Origin: Streptomyces liliifuscus
GTDB lineage: Bacteria > Actinomycetota > Actinomycetes > Streptomycetales > Streptomycetaceae
Reading direction: 5' to 3'
DNA: 64,000 bases
Assembly (NCBI RefSeq): GCF_016598615.1
Contig: NZ_CP066832.1
Coordinates: 1 to 64,000, forward strand
How positions within the stretch are numbered: position 1 is the stretch's first letter; every line of letters starts with the position of its first letter. The translations under genes were made by a program, and so were the position numbers. Of this stretch, positions 48,370 through 56,437 are shown piece after piece. A model generated the notes under the pieces. It saw nothing but the letters and a program-made list of their open reading frames with translations, was not told where the DNA came from and did not search any database.

Positions 48370-50772
48370 TCAGGTGCCTGCCGGGCCAGGCGTCAGTGAG
48401 GGGCTGGGGGTCAGTCCTGCCTCGGTGACGGCTTGAAGATGCTCGGGGGGCAGGGTGTCCCAGCGTTTGCGGAGGTTCTTGAGCCACTGGCCGACCTTGA
48501 ATTCGGCGCCGTCGACGGTGACGGTGTCGCGTTGGCGGATGTGGAGGTGGCCTTCGCGGGCGCGGAAGGCGGCGACGGCCGCCAGGCCGTGGTCAAGCTG
48601 CCGCTGCTGGCGGGCGGCGCGGCCGGTGGGCTGGGGCGGTTCGTCGTCGGCGGGTTCGATCAAGGTGATGCCGAGTTCGCGCACGAGCCGGAGCTGTTCG
48701 GGGTGGAGGGTGCTGTAGTCGGTGCTCTGGGCGCGGACCCACTCGCCGAGGGGTTCGTCGTCGTCGGTGAGGAAGTCGGCGGGGAGGTCGTCGAGGGTGA
48801 TGCTCGCGTCGGCGTAGGTGCGGGCGGTGTAGTAGAGGCGCTGCCAGGTGATCGGCCAGGCGGGGTTCCAGTACGGGTCGATCTCGGTGAGCGCGGTGTC
48901 GGTGGGGTCGGGTTCGAGTCCGTTGTCCGCGCGGGTGCGGGCGGCGGCCCGGCGGTTGGTGAGCCAGCGGCCGAGGGCGAAGTCGCCGGCCGTCTCGCCG
49001 GTGGGGGCGGCGAGATGGCCGTGGCGGGCGGCCCAGTTGCGGGCGTGGAGGAGTCCGCGTTCGGCGGCCTGGGTCTGGAGGTTCCAGATGATTCCGAGGT
49101 GTTCGAGGGCCTTGATCTGGGCGGGCTTGAGGGTGCCGGCCGCGTACGCCTTTCGGGCCCGGTTGATCCAGCGGCCCAGCGCGAAGCCGTTCTCGTCGTC
49201 GTAGAGCCGGGGGACGTCGAGGTGCCCGTGGTGCTGCTGGTAGGCGGTGGCGGCTTCCAGGCCGCGGCGGAAGGACGCTTCGCGGGGGTGGAGGACGCGC
49301 AGCCGGAACGCCTGGGCGATGGTGTCGGCGGGGAAGGGCCGGTCGAAGACGACGTCCACGGGCACGCCGGACTCCTCGTCCTCGTCTTGCGGGACCGGGT
49401 GGGCGGGCTGCTGGGGGACGGCGAGACGGTCGGCGATGCGGTCATCGTGTGCACGCAGAGCCTGGAGGACCCGCCAGAGCGGCCGGTACAGGTTGGAGCC
49501 CATGAGGTCGTCGGCGTCTTCGCCGGGTGCGACGTAGACGGGGACGATGAGGGTGGCCTTCTTGCCCTGGCCGGGCTTTTGGCGCAGTGCCCGGCCGACG
49601 GCTTGGACCGTGTCGACGATGGACTCTTTGGGGTCGGCGAAGACGACGGTGTCGATGCTGGGGATGTTGACGCCCTCGCCGAGAAGGCGGGCGTTCGCGA
49701 TCACGGTGCGGTGGGCGGGTTCGAGGAACTCGCCGGGGCGGCCGTCGAAGCGGTCGAGGAGTTCGCGGCGGTAGGCGGGGTCCATGGTGCTGTCGAGGCC
49801 GGCCGCCCACAGTTCGCCCGGGTCGGGGCAGCTGGTTCCGGTCTCGTCGAGTGCGTGGAGGAGGGCGGCGGTCTCGGGGAGGGTGCTGGCGAAGGCGTGG
49901 GCGTCGGCGACGCGGTGGTGGAAGGAGACGACGCGGCGCAGGTCGAGCTCGGCCATGGCTCGCAGGACGGCGATCTGGAGCGCGGCTTGGCGCAGTTCGG
50001 CTTCGGTGGCCTTGTCGGAGATGCCGAGCCGGGTGCGGATGGTGGCCTCGTGGACTTCCATGACGACGACGCGGTAGTCGGCCAGGAGGTCTATGTCGAT
50101 GGCCTCGGCGAGTGGGAGGCGGAAGCAGGTGTTGCCGTAGAGGGCGGGGTTGTCCATGGATGCGACGAGCGAGTCGTCCTCGTCGTCATCGGGCTCGCCG
50201 GCCGACCAGATCCTCGGGGTGGCGGTGAGGTAGAGCCGCTTGTGTGCGGGGATCAGTTCGTCGTCGTGGACGGCGGCCCAGCGTTTTCCCAGGTCACCGC
50301 TGGTGCGGTGGGCTTCGTCGATGGCGATCAGCGACCAGGTGGGGAGGGCGAAGCGGTGGTGGGCGTCTTGGACGCGGTGCAGGGAGTGGTAGGTGGCGAA
50401 CACCGTCAGGCCGGGGTTCTGGCGGACGGTGGCGGCGAGGACGGCCGGGTCGGTGGTGAACGCGACCGGATCGCCCGCGGTGTTGGGGCGCTTGGAGCAC
50501 AGGGCCAGGACCGGGCCGCTCATGCCGGCGGTGCGCCAGTCGTCGATGGTCTGGGCGAGGAGTTCCAGGGTGGGCAGCAGCACCAGCCGGGTGCCCTGGG
50601 GGGCGACGCGGGCGGCGGTGCGCGCGGCGACGTACGTCTTGCCGGTGCCGCAGGCCATCACGATGGAGGTCCGGGCGGTGTGGCGCAGCGCGGTGTGCGC
50701 GGCGTGGACGGCCTTGGACTGGTGCGGGCGCAGCCTGATCCGGGGCGGCGGGGTGGTGATGGTCGCGGTCAC
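48370..50772 (-). CDS. Superfamily 2 helicase with helicase-associated repeats
   Basis: An 800-residue DEAD/DEAH-type helicase. Walker A MACGTGKT ends at residue 46, DEAH is at 152-155, followed by LTATPRI and the C-lobe motif LLGEGVNIPSIDTVVF...QAVGRALRQ. After the motor, at least three helicase-associated (HA-type) repeats of ~65-100 residues follow, each with HGHL and a LG.WL/IN..R pattern. Large HA-repeat helicases are common at Streptomyces chromosome ends and linear plasmids. It lies 37 bp downstream of tpg, so helicase-tpg-tap form a leftward operon. A role in telomere or terminal-DNA metabolism is an inference from position. Confidence 0.88.
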   Translation of the reverse strand: MTATITTPPPRIRLRPHQSKAVHAAHTALRHTARTSIVMACGTGKTYVAARTAARVAPQGTRLVLLPTLELLAQTIDDWRTAGMSGPVLALCSKRPNTAGDPVAFTTDPAVLAATVRQNPGLTVFATYHSLHRVQDAHHRFALPTWSLIAIDEAHRTSGDLGKRWAAVHDDELIPAHKRLYLTATPRIWSAGEPDDDEDDSLVASMDNPALYGNTCFRLPLAEAIDIDLLADYRVVVMEVHEATIRTRLGISDKATEAELRQAALQIAVLRAMAELDLRRVVSFHHRVADAHAFASTLPETAALLHALDETGTSCPDPGELWAAGLDSTMDPAYRRELLDRFDGRPGEFLEPAHRTVIANARLLGEGVNIPSIDTVVFADPKESIVDTVQAVGRALRQKPGQGKKATLIVPVYVAPGEDADDLMGSNLYRPLWRVLQALRAHDDRIADRLAVPQQPAHPVPQDEDEESGVPVDVVFDRPFPADTIAQAFRLRVLHPREASFRRGLEAATAYQQHHGHLDVPRLYDDENGFALGRWINRARKAYAAGTLKPAQIKALEHLGIIWNLQTQAAERGLLHARNWAARHGHLAAPTGETAGDFALGRWLTNRRAAARTRADNGLEPDPTDTALTEIDPYWNPAWPITWQRLYYTARTYADASITLDDLPADFLTDDDEPLGEWVRAQSTDYSTLHPEQLRLVRELGITLIEPADDEPPQPTGRAARQQRQLDHGLAAVAAFRAREGHLHIRQRDTVTVDGAEFKVGQWLKNLRKRWDTLPPEHLQAVTEAGLTPSPSLTPGPAGT

Positions 50773-50809
50773 GGGGTGGCCGGTCCTCTCAGCCGGGGGC
50801 GGTTGGCGG

Positions 50810-51388
50810 TCAGGTGATGCTGAAGCGGATGTGGTCGATGCCGGTCAGCTCGACCTGCTGGAGGGAGGTGGCACGGGTGCCGCCGTCGGTGAAGTAGTCG
50901 TCGCGCAGTCCGTCGGCGACGATCTGGGCGAGGTCTTCCTCGGAGGCGCCAGCTGTCTTGGCCTCGAAGAGGGCGGCGGCGGTGGCTGCGTCCAGGCGGC
51001 GGGTGAGGCGGCGGTAGCGGGGGTCGTTGGTGGTTCCCTTGGGGGACGTGAACCCGAACTTGGCGCGTACGTCGACCTTGATGCCGCCGGTGGTGATGGC
51101 GGCCTGGAGCTTCTTCGCCTTGACGAGCGGCTGCCAGAGCTTCTTGACCTCGGCTTCGACGAGGGCGGCGGTCTCGGGCTTCGTGGACTTGATCTTGTCG
51201 TCGCGGTAGCGCTCGACGGTGCGCTGGGACTTGCCGATCTTCTCAGCGACCGCGCGGGCGGCCTCAGCACGGCTGACGCCCTTCTCCTGCTTGAGCAGGA
51301 AACGGATCCGGGCGCCGAGGGTCTTGGGGATCGGCTGGGAGTAGGCGGTCTCGGCGGCCTCGTCCAGGCGGTCTTCGATCAGTCCCAC
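50810..51388 (-). CDS. tpg: Telomere terminal protein Tpg
   Basis: A 192-residue protein of the Tpg family, the protein covalently attached to 5' ends of Streptomyces linear DNA and used as primer for end patching. Typical features are MGLIEDRLDEAA start, a PIPKTLGARIRFLLK segment, a helix-turn-helix at about 35-62 ending in SQRTVERYR, WQPLV, ARFGF-like KFGFTSP, an RRLTRRL helix and a DDYFTDGGT C-terminal region with an acceptor-type hydroxyl residue. GTG 51388 has AGGAAG nine bases upstream. Size is that of known Tpg (about 184-190). It follows tap by 21 bp, the classical tap-tpg order. Confidence 0.9.
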   Translation of the reverse strand: MGLIEDRLDEAAETAYSQPIPKTLGARIRFLLKQEKGVSRAEAARAVAEKIGKSQRTVERYRDDKIKSTKPETAALVEAEVKKLWQPLVKAKKLQAAITTGGIKVDVRAKFGFTSPKGTTNDPRYRRLTRRLDAATAAALFEAKTAGASEEDLAQIVADGLRDDYFTDGGTRATSLQQVELTGIDHIRFSIT

Positions 51389-51409
51389 GGTCAGTCAGCT
51401 TCCTTGGTC

Positions 51410-53932
51410 TCAGGCCACGCGGACGAGCGAGGCGTCCTTGATCTCGTTGGCGATGTTCACTCCGTCGGCGAGCAGGTCCAGCGCCCAGCCGATGGTCTGG
51501 GAGCCCTGGTGCTTGACGGAGCCGGGGTTGACACCGAGGCGGAACCCGCCGCGGATCGGCTGGCCGTCGGGGCCGAGGAGGAGGGGCAGCGGCGACAGGC
51601 CGTCGATGGCGTAGACGACGCAGTCGTTGTTGACCGCGAGGGGGTAACGGCCCGCCGTGGTGGCGAGGTTGTGCATCTTGCGGTGCATGTTGGTCCGCGC
51701 CTTCGACAGGATCATGGCACGGATGTCGGGCCGCCACGTCAGGCGCTTCAGGGCCGGCCACGGGTCGCCGAAGACGTGGTCGACGCCCATGTTCGGGCGC
51801 TGGCGCAGCTTGCCGATGCCCGACTTGGCGGTGGCCTTGATCGCGTTGGCCAGCGTCACCAGCAGCGGGTCGCCGTCCTTGTAGACGGCCATGGCCGCGA
51901 GGAAGTCCTCGTCGTCGAGGTCCTGGGTGACGCCGAGTTCGGCCATCACGGTCAGGTAGGCGTCCCGCAGCGTGTCGTACCAGGGCTGGAGGTAGGGGCT
52001 GTGGGTCTCGCGGACCCATGCCTCCATCGGGCGGACGTCGGCGCCGAGTTCGACGGCGTAGGCGACGGTGGGGGTGGCGTACCAGCCGGGGCCGTCGGGG
52101 CGTTCGCCGCTGGAGGTGAAGGGGCTGGGCAGGCGCGGGTCGGTCTCGACGTGGGAGAGGTCGAGGTACCAGGAGCCGGGCAGGTCGGGGTCGAAGGCGG
52201 GGTTGCGGGGGTAGTGGATGGCGGGGCCGGTGCCGACGTGCAGCCGGCGGCAGGCCGCGAGGAAGGCGACCTGCACGTCCAGGGCGGCGACGTGGGTGCA
52301 CGCCCGCTCGGCGTCGGTGATCAGGTCGGCGGGACGGACCCAGATGCACGCCTCCTCGTCGAGGGCCTCGCTGGCGGGCCGGGAGCCTTCCTCCGGGTAG
52401 TCGGCGGCGACGACGGGATGCTCGTCGGGGGCCTCGCACGGGGCGGGGTCGACGAGGGTGTGGAGGGTGTGGGGCACCTTCGCCGAGACGTACTTGCCCT
52501 CGTCCTGGCTCCACTCGGCCTTGGTGGGCGGGCGCAGCGAGGTCATGAGCTCCTCACCGGTGACGGCGACGGTGCCGCGGGGGGTGATGACCAGGCGGGC
52601 GTAGGTGCCAAGCATCCTGGCGAGGTCGCCCGCGGGCAGCTCGCCGGCCGGGCCCCAGACGCGGCTCTCCAGGGCGCCCCACGGGGTGAGGAAGAGCTGG
52701 ATGCAGTGGCGCTTGCCGTCGAGGCGCTTGAAGATCCGCGGCCACGGGCCGAACCCGGCCTTGGTGAGTTCCCATCCGGCCTTGGTGAGGCTCTTGAGGG
52801 CCTTGTGGTCGGCCGGCAGGCGGAGGTCTTCCTGGTCCGCGAGGTTGGTGGGCAGGCCGAAGTGGGCGACGGCGCCCTCGGTGAGGATGATCAGCGGGTC
52901 CTGGTCGAAGCCGTTGTCGTGGACCTTGGCCGCGCCCAGGCGGATCTTCCGCTTGTCCAGCGCCCACGCGGCCAGGGCCTGGAGGGTCTTGGCCGGGCAC
53001 GGCACGGTGCGGCCGTCAGCGAGGTGCGCGGTGAGGGCGCCGTCGGTGATGCCGAGGACGGCCAGAGGGCCGTCGGCGTACTCCGGCGGCACCGGCTTCA
53101 CGGCCGGCTTCTTCGCCGTGCGCTTCGTACGGCGGGAGGCCGGAGCGGTGGCCGGGCGGCGCGTCGCGGCCGGCGGACGGCCGGCGGGTGCGGCGGCGGC
53201 GGGGAGGGCCGGTGCCGGGGTGGCCACCGGTGCGGCGACCGCCGGCGCCGCGGGGGCGGGAGGGGCAACGGCGGACGTGGGCGCCGTCGTCTCGGTCCGC
53301 GGGGCGGAGGCGGCCTCGGCCTGCGTGGTGGGCCGGGTGCCGCAGCGGGGCATGCCCATGGCGGCCATGGCCTGGAGGTACACGTGGCGGGGCTGGCCGT
53401 CCACGACGCTGGACGTCGGGTGCCCGCAGCGGGCGCACAGCCGGGTGACGCCCTCCGGCAGGTCGGTCCAGGAGCCGGGCTCGTCGAACTCGGGTACCGC
53501 CGTCTCCGCGCGGGCCGGGGCGGGCTCGGTGTCCGGCCAGACGAGCTCGGGAGGGTCCTCGATGTCGAACTCGAACTCGAGAGGAGTCGCCTCCGCGGCG
53601 AGCGCATCCGGCGCTGACTCGGGTTCGCCTTCGGGCTCGGGTTCCAAGGTGGCGGAGCCACCCTCTGCACCAACGCGAGCGAGCTCGGCGGCGAAGTAGG
53701 CGAGGATCCTGGCGTACCGCTGCCCCTTCTCGCCGCGCGGTGTGCGGGGCGGGTCCGATTCCCAGGTCCACACCGTCTCGCGGCGGACGTCGTTGGCCTG
53801 GCCCATCTGCGTCACGGTCCAGCCGAACGCCTCCCGGAGCCTGACCCGTTCCGCCGGTTCCGGCAGTGGCGGCACCGGACCGTCGAACGAGATCCGGTCG
53901 AGTACAGCCGTCACCGGGTCGCTGGCCCCCAT
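51410..53932 (-). CDS. tap: Telomere-associated protein Tap
   Basis: An 840-residue protein identified as Tap from size, N-terminal helix-turn-helix (about residues 30-75: REAFGWTVTQMG, RRETVWTWES) and adjacency to tpg. Known Tap proteins (~740 residues) bind the 3' telomere overhang and recruit Tpg. A CARCGH motif near 167 suggests metal binding. A Pro/Ala-rich linker of ~70 residues near 195-265 explains the extra length. The C-terminal half is highly ordered, with IRAMILSKARTNMHRK and a final IKDASLVRVA. ATG 53932 has GGAGG five bases upstream. Two GTTAGATT(C/T) repeats lie 24-43 bp upstream, so Tap may bind its own promoter. Confidence 0.85.
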   Translation of the reverse strand: MGASDPVTAVLDRISFDGPVPPLPEPAERVRLREAFGWTVTQMGQANDVRRETVWTWESDPPRTPRGEKGQRYARILAYFAAELARVGAEGGSATLEPEPEGEPESAPDALAAEATPLEFEFDIEDPPELVWPDTEPAPARAETAVPEFDEPGSWTDLPEGVTRLCARCGHPTSSVVDGQPRHVYLQAMAAMGMPRCGTRPTTQAEAASAPRTETTAPTSAVAPPAPAAPAVAAPVATPAPALPAAAAPAGRPPAATRRPATAPASRRTKRTAKKPAVKPVPPEYADGPLAVLGITDGALTAHLADGRTVPCPAKTLQALAAWALDKRKIRLGAAKVHDNGFDQDPLIILTEGAVAHFGLPTNLADQEDLRLPADHKALKSLTKAGWELTKAGFGPWPRIFKRLDGKRHCIQLFLTPWGALESRVWGPAGELPAGDLARMLGTYARLVITPRGTVAVTGEELMTSLRPPTKAEWSQDEGKYVSAKVPHTLHTLVDPAPCEAPDEHPVVAADYPEEGSRPASEALDEEACIWVRPADLITDAERACTHVAALDVQVAFLAACRRLHVGTGPAIHYPRNPAFDPDLPGSWYLDLSHVETDPRLPSPFTSSGERPDGPGWYATPTVAYAVELGADVRPMEAWVRETHSPYLQPWYDTLRDAYLTVMAELGVTQDLDDEDFLAAMAVYKDGDPLLVTLANAIKATAKSGIGKLRQRPNMGVDHVFGDPWPALKRLTWRPDIRAMILSKARTNMHRKMHNLATTAGRYPLAVNNDCVVYAIDGLSPLPLLLGPDGQPIRGGFRLGVNPGSVKHQGSQTIGWALDLLADGVNIANEIKDASLVRVA

Positions 53933-53955
53933 CTCCACCTCCACCCTCAGAGTTC

Positions 53956-53975
53956 AAATCTAACGCGAATCTAAC
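53956..53975 (-). promoter_or_regulatory. Two GTTAGATT repeats in tap leader
   Basis: On the minus strand GTTAGATTC is followed two bases later by GTTAGATTT, an 11-bp spacing that puts both on one face of the helix. They lie 24-43 bp before the tap start and match the six-copy array near the left end. Likely a binding site for the protein that also binds the terminal array; autoregulation by Tap is the simplest idea, not shown. Confidence 0.6.
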
Positions 53976-54007
53976 GCACCCGAGCCGGCGGACGCAAGCG
54001 CCTTGTT

Positions 54008-54065
54008 GAGATTCCAGTATGTATTGTGATTGTTGCTTGATTTGATTTCAAGATGTATTGTCACT
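54008..54065. promoter_or_regulatory. Double copy of the shared promoter/operator motif
   Basis: GATTCCAGTATGTATTGTG (from 54010) is followed about 34 bp later by a second copy TTTCAAGATGTATTGTC (54044-54060). The block is markedly AT-rich and lies in the divergent region between tap (leftward) and the gene at 54210 (rightward). Copies also occur near 0.87, 3.5 and 30.1 kb. Two spaced copies suggest a dimeric binding site or two promoters. Function inferred. Confidence 0.6.
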
Positions 54066-54209
54066 AAGCGTTGGCCGGGGCCGCCCGGAGGAGAAACGAG
54101 AAGGCGGCCTTGTCCGCAACGACGCGGCACGCGCCGGGACTTGCCCGTCTCCTGGCCCGCCGGGATCTGCCTCCCGCGACCGACATGACACCTGAGGAGT
54201 ACGACAGCC

Positions 54210-54842
54210 ATGCCCTATCTGTCCCCCGAACCAGGGGAGCCCGCCGCGCCGGGCTCGCGGATCGTCGTGGAGGCGGGCGACATCCTGATGCGCCGCAGTC
54301 TCACCGATCACGCCCCCGCGGCCCAGGTGCACGTGATCGAGACCGCGAAGGCCATGGAAGACTTCCGCCTCGGCCACGGCACGGCACTGGAGCGCGCCGA
54401 GGTCCTCCTCGACCGGGCGATCGCGACGTTCCAGGAGCGCACCGGCGAGCACGACGAAGCGGCCTGGCAGGCCGCCGCGGTCTACATGGTCGAGCTGTGG
54501 GCGACGCGCTACAGCGCGGCCCGCCCGACCGCCTTCGACCCGGCCCCGCCGCCGCCGTCCCGGCTCACCCCAGCGCATCCGCTGCGGCTGGAGACGGTCA
54601 GCCGCGAGGCCCACGGCCTCCTGCTCGGCGCCGGCCGGTCTCTTGAGCGGAGGTCGCGCGGCCTGGACTCGATGGACGTGGTCCGCGCGCAGCACGGCAT
54701 GCACGAAGCCGCCCGGTTGCTCCATGACCAGCTCGACGGGCTGTCCATGCCGTTGTGGGTGCTCATCTGCCGGTTCTGCGCCGAGATCCAGGCGGAGAAC
54801 CTCCGCATCCTCAAGGCTCCCGTCCCCGGGACCACGGCCTGA
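54210..54842 (+). CDS. Hypothetical protein
   Basis: A 210-residue mostly helical protein from ATG 54210, with GAGGAG eleven bases upstream. Segments such as ALERAEVLLDRAIATFQER and GMHEAARLLHDQLDGLSMPLWVLICRF suggest a bundle of amphipathic helices. No membrane segment is certain and no motif is recognised. It is the first gene rightward from the tap divergent promoter, so its expression may be linked to the telomere genes. Confidence 0.65.
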   Translation: MPYLSPEPGEPAAPGSRIVVEAGDILMRRSLTDHAPAAQVHVIETAKAMEDFRLGHGTALERAEVLLDRAIATFQERTGEHDEAAWQAAAVYMVELWATRYSAARPTAFDPAPPPPSRLTPAHPLRLETVSREAHGLLLGAGRSLERRSRGLDSMDVVRAQHGMHEAARLLHDQLDGLSMPLWVLICRFCAEIQAENLRILKAPVPGTTA

Positions 54843-54914
54843 GTCCCCCGATCCTCCGCTTGCCCCCGGGCGCCCGCCCGGCACCAATCCTTCGCCCCTG
54901 TTGAGGAGTTCCTC

Positions 54915-55304
54915 ATGAGTACCAGCCCCTCCCCCGTCTCCTCCGCCGTCGGACCCGTCCGGGTCGGGCAGCTGTGGCAGGACATGGCCCCCGACATGGT
55001 CGACCGCGAGCGGATGCTGCGCGTGCTCGCTCAGACGGACACTCACGCCGAGTGTGTGGTGGAGCGCGACAGGCAGGGCACGGCCGGCCGCAAGGCCCGG
55101 CCGCTGGCCATCCGCCGTTTCGCAACGAGCGCGTTCAAGCTGATCGAGGACGTCGTCGACGACGCCGACCAGGCCCTCTACGCACGCTTCCTTGCGGCGA
55201 TGACGGACGTGCAGGGTGCCAACCCGTCGCCCGTGGCGTACGCGGCCGCGGCGCTGCGCGTGCACCACGAGCTCACCGCCGAGGCGGCGAAGGCCCAAGG
55301 CTGA
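54915..55304 (+). CDS. Hypothetical protein
   Basis: A 129-residue soluble protein from ATG 54915, with GAGGAG just upstream. A Ser/Pro-rich start precedes a helical body (ERMLRVLAQTDTHAE, RRFATSAFKLIEDVVDDAD). No recognised family. It is the second of three rightward genes after tap and is probably in one transcript with the preceding gene, 73 bp apart. Confidence 0.65.
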   Translation: MSTSPSPVSSAVGPVRVGQLWQDMAPDMVDRERMLRVLAQTDTHAECVVERDRQGTAGRKARPLAIRRFATSAFKLIEDVVDDADQALYARFLAAMTDVQGANPSPVAYAAAALRVHHELTAEAAKAQG

Positions 55305-55425
55305 CCGGCCGCGCGAAACGCGCTTGCCCAGTTGCGGCCCGGCCTGCCTCCGAGAACGCGGGCCGGGCCGACGGCTCGCGGCTTCGAGGTCACTCGAATG
55401 AACACGGATAGGAAGCTGGGAAGAA

Positions 55426-56058
55426 GTGGTGACGTCTACTCAGGCCATGCTCTGGGCCCCCGACGCTCCGTCGGACGGCGGGATGTTCAGTACCGGTGAG
55501 ATCGTGGAGGTGGAGGGCCGGCCGGGCGAGTGGGAACTGATGAAGCCCGGGCCGGGTGTGTGGACCGTGGAGTCCGCGCGGCTCGAGGACCGCGTCAGCG
55601 CGAAGGTCTCGGTGAGCTCGCTCCAGCGCCTGGCGGATACCCCTCACATCCGGCGGGGCGACCTGGTCATGCAGCGCTACCCCGAGCAGGAGCGGGCCGC
55701 AGTGGTCGGCGCCGTCGTCCGGCTCGGGCAGTGGGTGGCCGTGAAGTCGTACACGCTCCCTGACGGCGGTGTCTGCCAGGCGCTGGACTCGGTCGACCGG
55801 CTGGAGGTGGTCACGGCGGAACAGCTCGCCGCGGCCATCCGTCTGGATGTCGTCCACGGCACGCACGTGGGCCGGATCGTGCAGGCGGTCGTGACCGCGC
55901 GCGCCGGACAGTTCCGGGTGGTGTGCCGGTGCGCGCCGGGTGCCGGCGAAATCTGCCGCAACGGACGCAAGGTCACCTGGTGCCCCAGCCTGGACAGCGC
56001 CCACCAGCTGTGGGACTGGCACGTCGCCGGGCATGTTCCCGTCGACAGCGTCGCGTAG
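55426..56058 (+). CDS. Hypothetical protein
   Basis: A 210-residue protein from GTG 55426, with GGGAAG upstream. It is beta-rich (FSTGEIVEVEGRPGEWELM, RAAVVGAVVRLGQWVAVKSYTL), with two Cys in CRCAPGAGEICRNG near residue 168. It has the look of a small beta-barrel sensor or binding protein, but I do not recognise the family. It is the third gene of the group rightward from tap. Confidence 0.65.
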   Translation: MVTSTQAMLWAPDAPSDGGMFSTGEIVEVEGRPGEWELMKPGPGVWTVESARLEDRVSAKVSVSSLQRLADTPHIRRGDLVMQRYPEQERAAVVGAVVRLGQWVAVKSYTLPDGGVCQALDSVDRLEVVTAEQLAAAIRLDVVHGTHVGRIVQAVVTARAGQFRVVCRCAPGAGEICRNGRKVTWCPSLDSAHQLWDWHVAGHVPVDSVA

Positions 56059-56285
56059 CCCTAGGCCCCCAGGCCACACGGTGCCGTGGCCTCCGGCCGC
56101 CCGGCGGCCCGGCACTGGCGCGTGGCGCAGCCCACAACGCCTTTCCCGTGGCGTACTTGAGCCGAAGACACACGTCTTGGTGAACCGGCTCTCAAGACAG
56201 CAACCGAACTGCTGCCCGATCGGTAGAGGTGTACGTGAGCAGCACATGCGTTCGTGCTGCTGGTCTTCGATCCTGGGAGTAAGCC

Positions 56286-56393
56286 GTGACCACCACCGAC
56301 TCTTCTTCGTCTTCCGCCCTACGCTGCGGCGGCTGCCTGTGCGGGGCCGTCCGCTTCGAGGTGCCCGATGCTCCTGACGCGCCCCACTTGTGC
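56286..56393 (+). pseudogene. Truncated GFA-family gene (element insertion)
   Basis: GTG 56286, with GGGAG seven bases upstream, opens a normal N-terminus of a glutathione-dependent formaldehyde-activating (GFA)-type protein: RCGGCLCGAVRFEVPDAP, then PHLC. In GFA proteins the next residues are a Cys-rich zinc site (CxxC type). Here the likeness stops abruptly after the Cys codon at 56391-56393 and the frame runs into the recombinase region. The missing remainder is not present after the recombinase genes within the window. This marks the left junction of an inserted element, or an insertion plus deletion. Confidence 0.65.
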
Positions 56394-56408
56394 TTCCCTG
56401 ATGATTCA

Positions 56409-56426
56409 GTGAGTTCAAGGACTCAC
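56409..56426. repeat. Recombination-core-like inverted repeat
   Basis: GTGAGT-TCAAGG-ACTCAC is a perfect 6-bp inverted repeat around a 6-bp spacer, the format of a tyrosine-recombinase core site. It lies 16 bp inside the broken end of the GFA gene and 12 bp before the first recombinase start. It is a good candidate for the crossover site or left end of the element. Confidence 0.5.
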
Positions 56427-56437
56427 AGGGGTGCGGC

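Noticed and set aside
48433..50817. A 794-residue plus-strand frame opposite the helicase
   Set aside because: Mirror of helicase codons (Gly/Val/Glu-rich); all helicase motifs are on the minus strand.
50393..53617. A 1074-residue plus-strand frame opposite tap and tpg
   Set aside because: Composition is Gly/Val/Arg-rich antisense shadow of the GC-biased tap and tpg genes; no motif or ribosome site.
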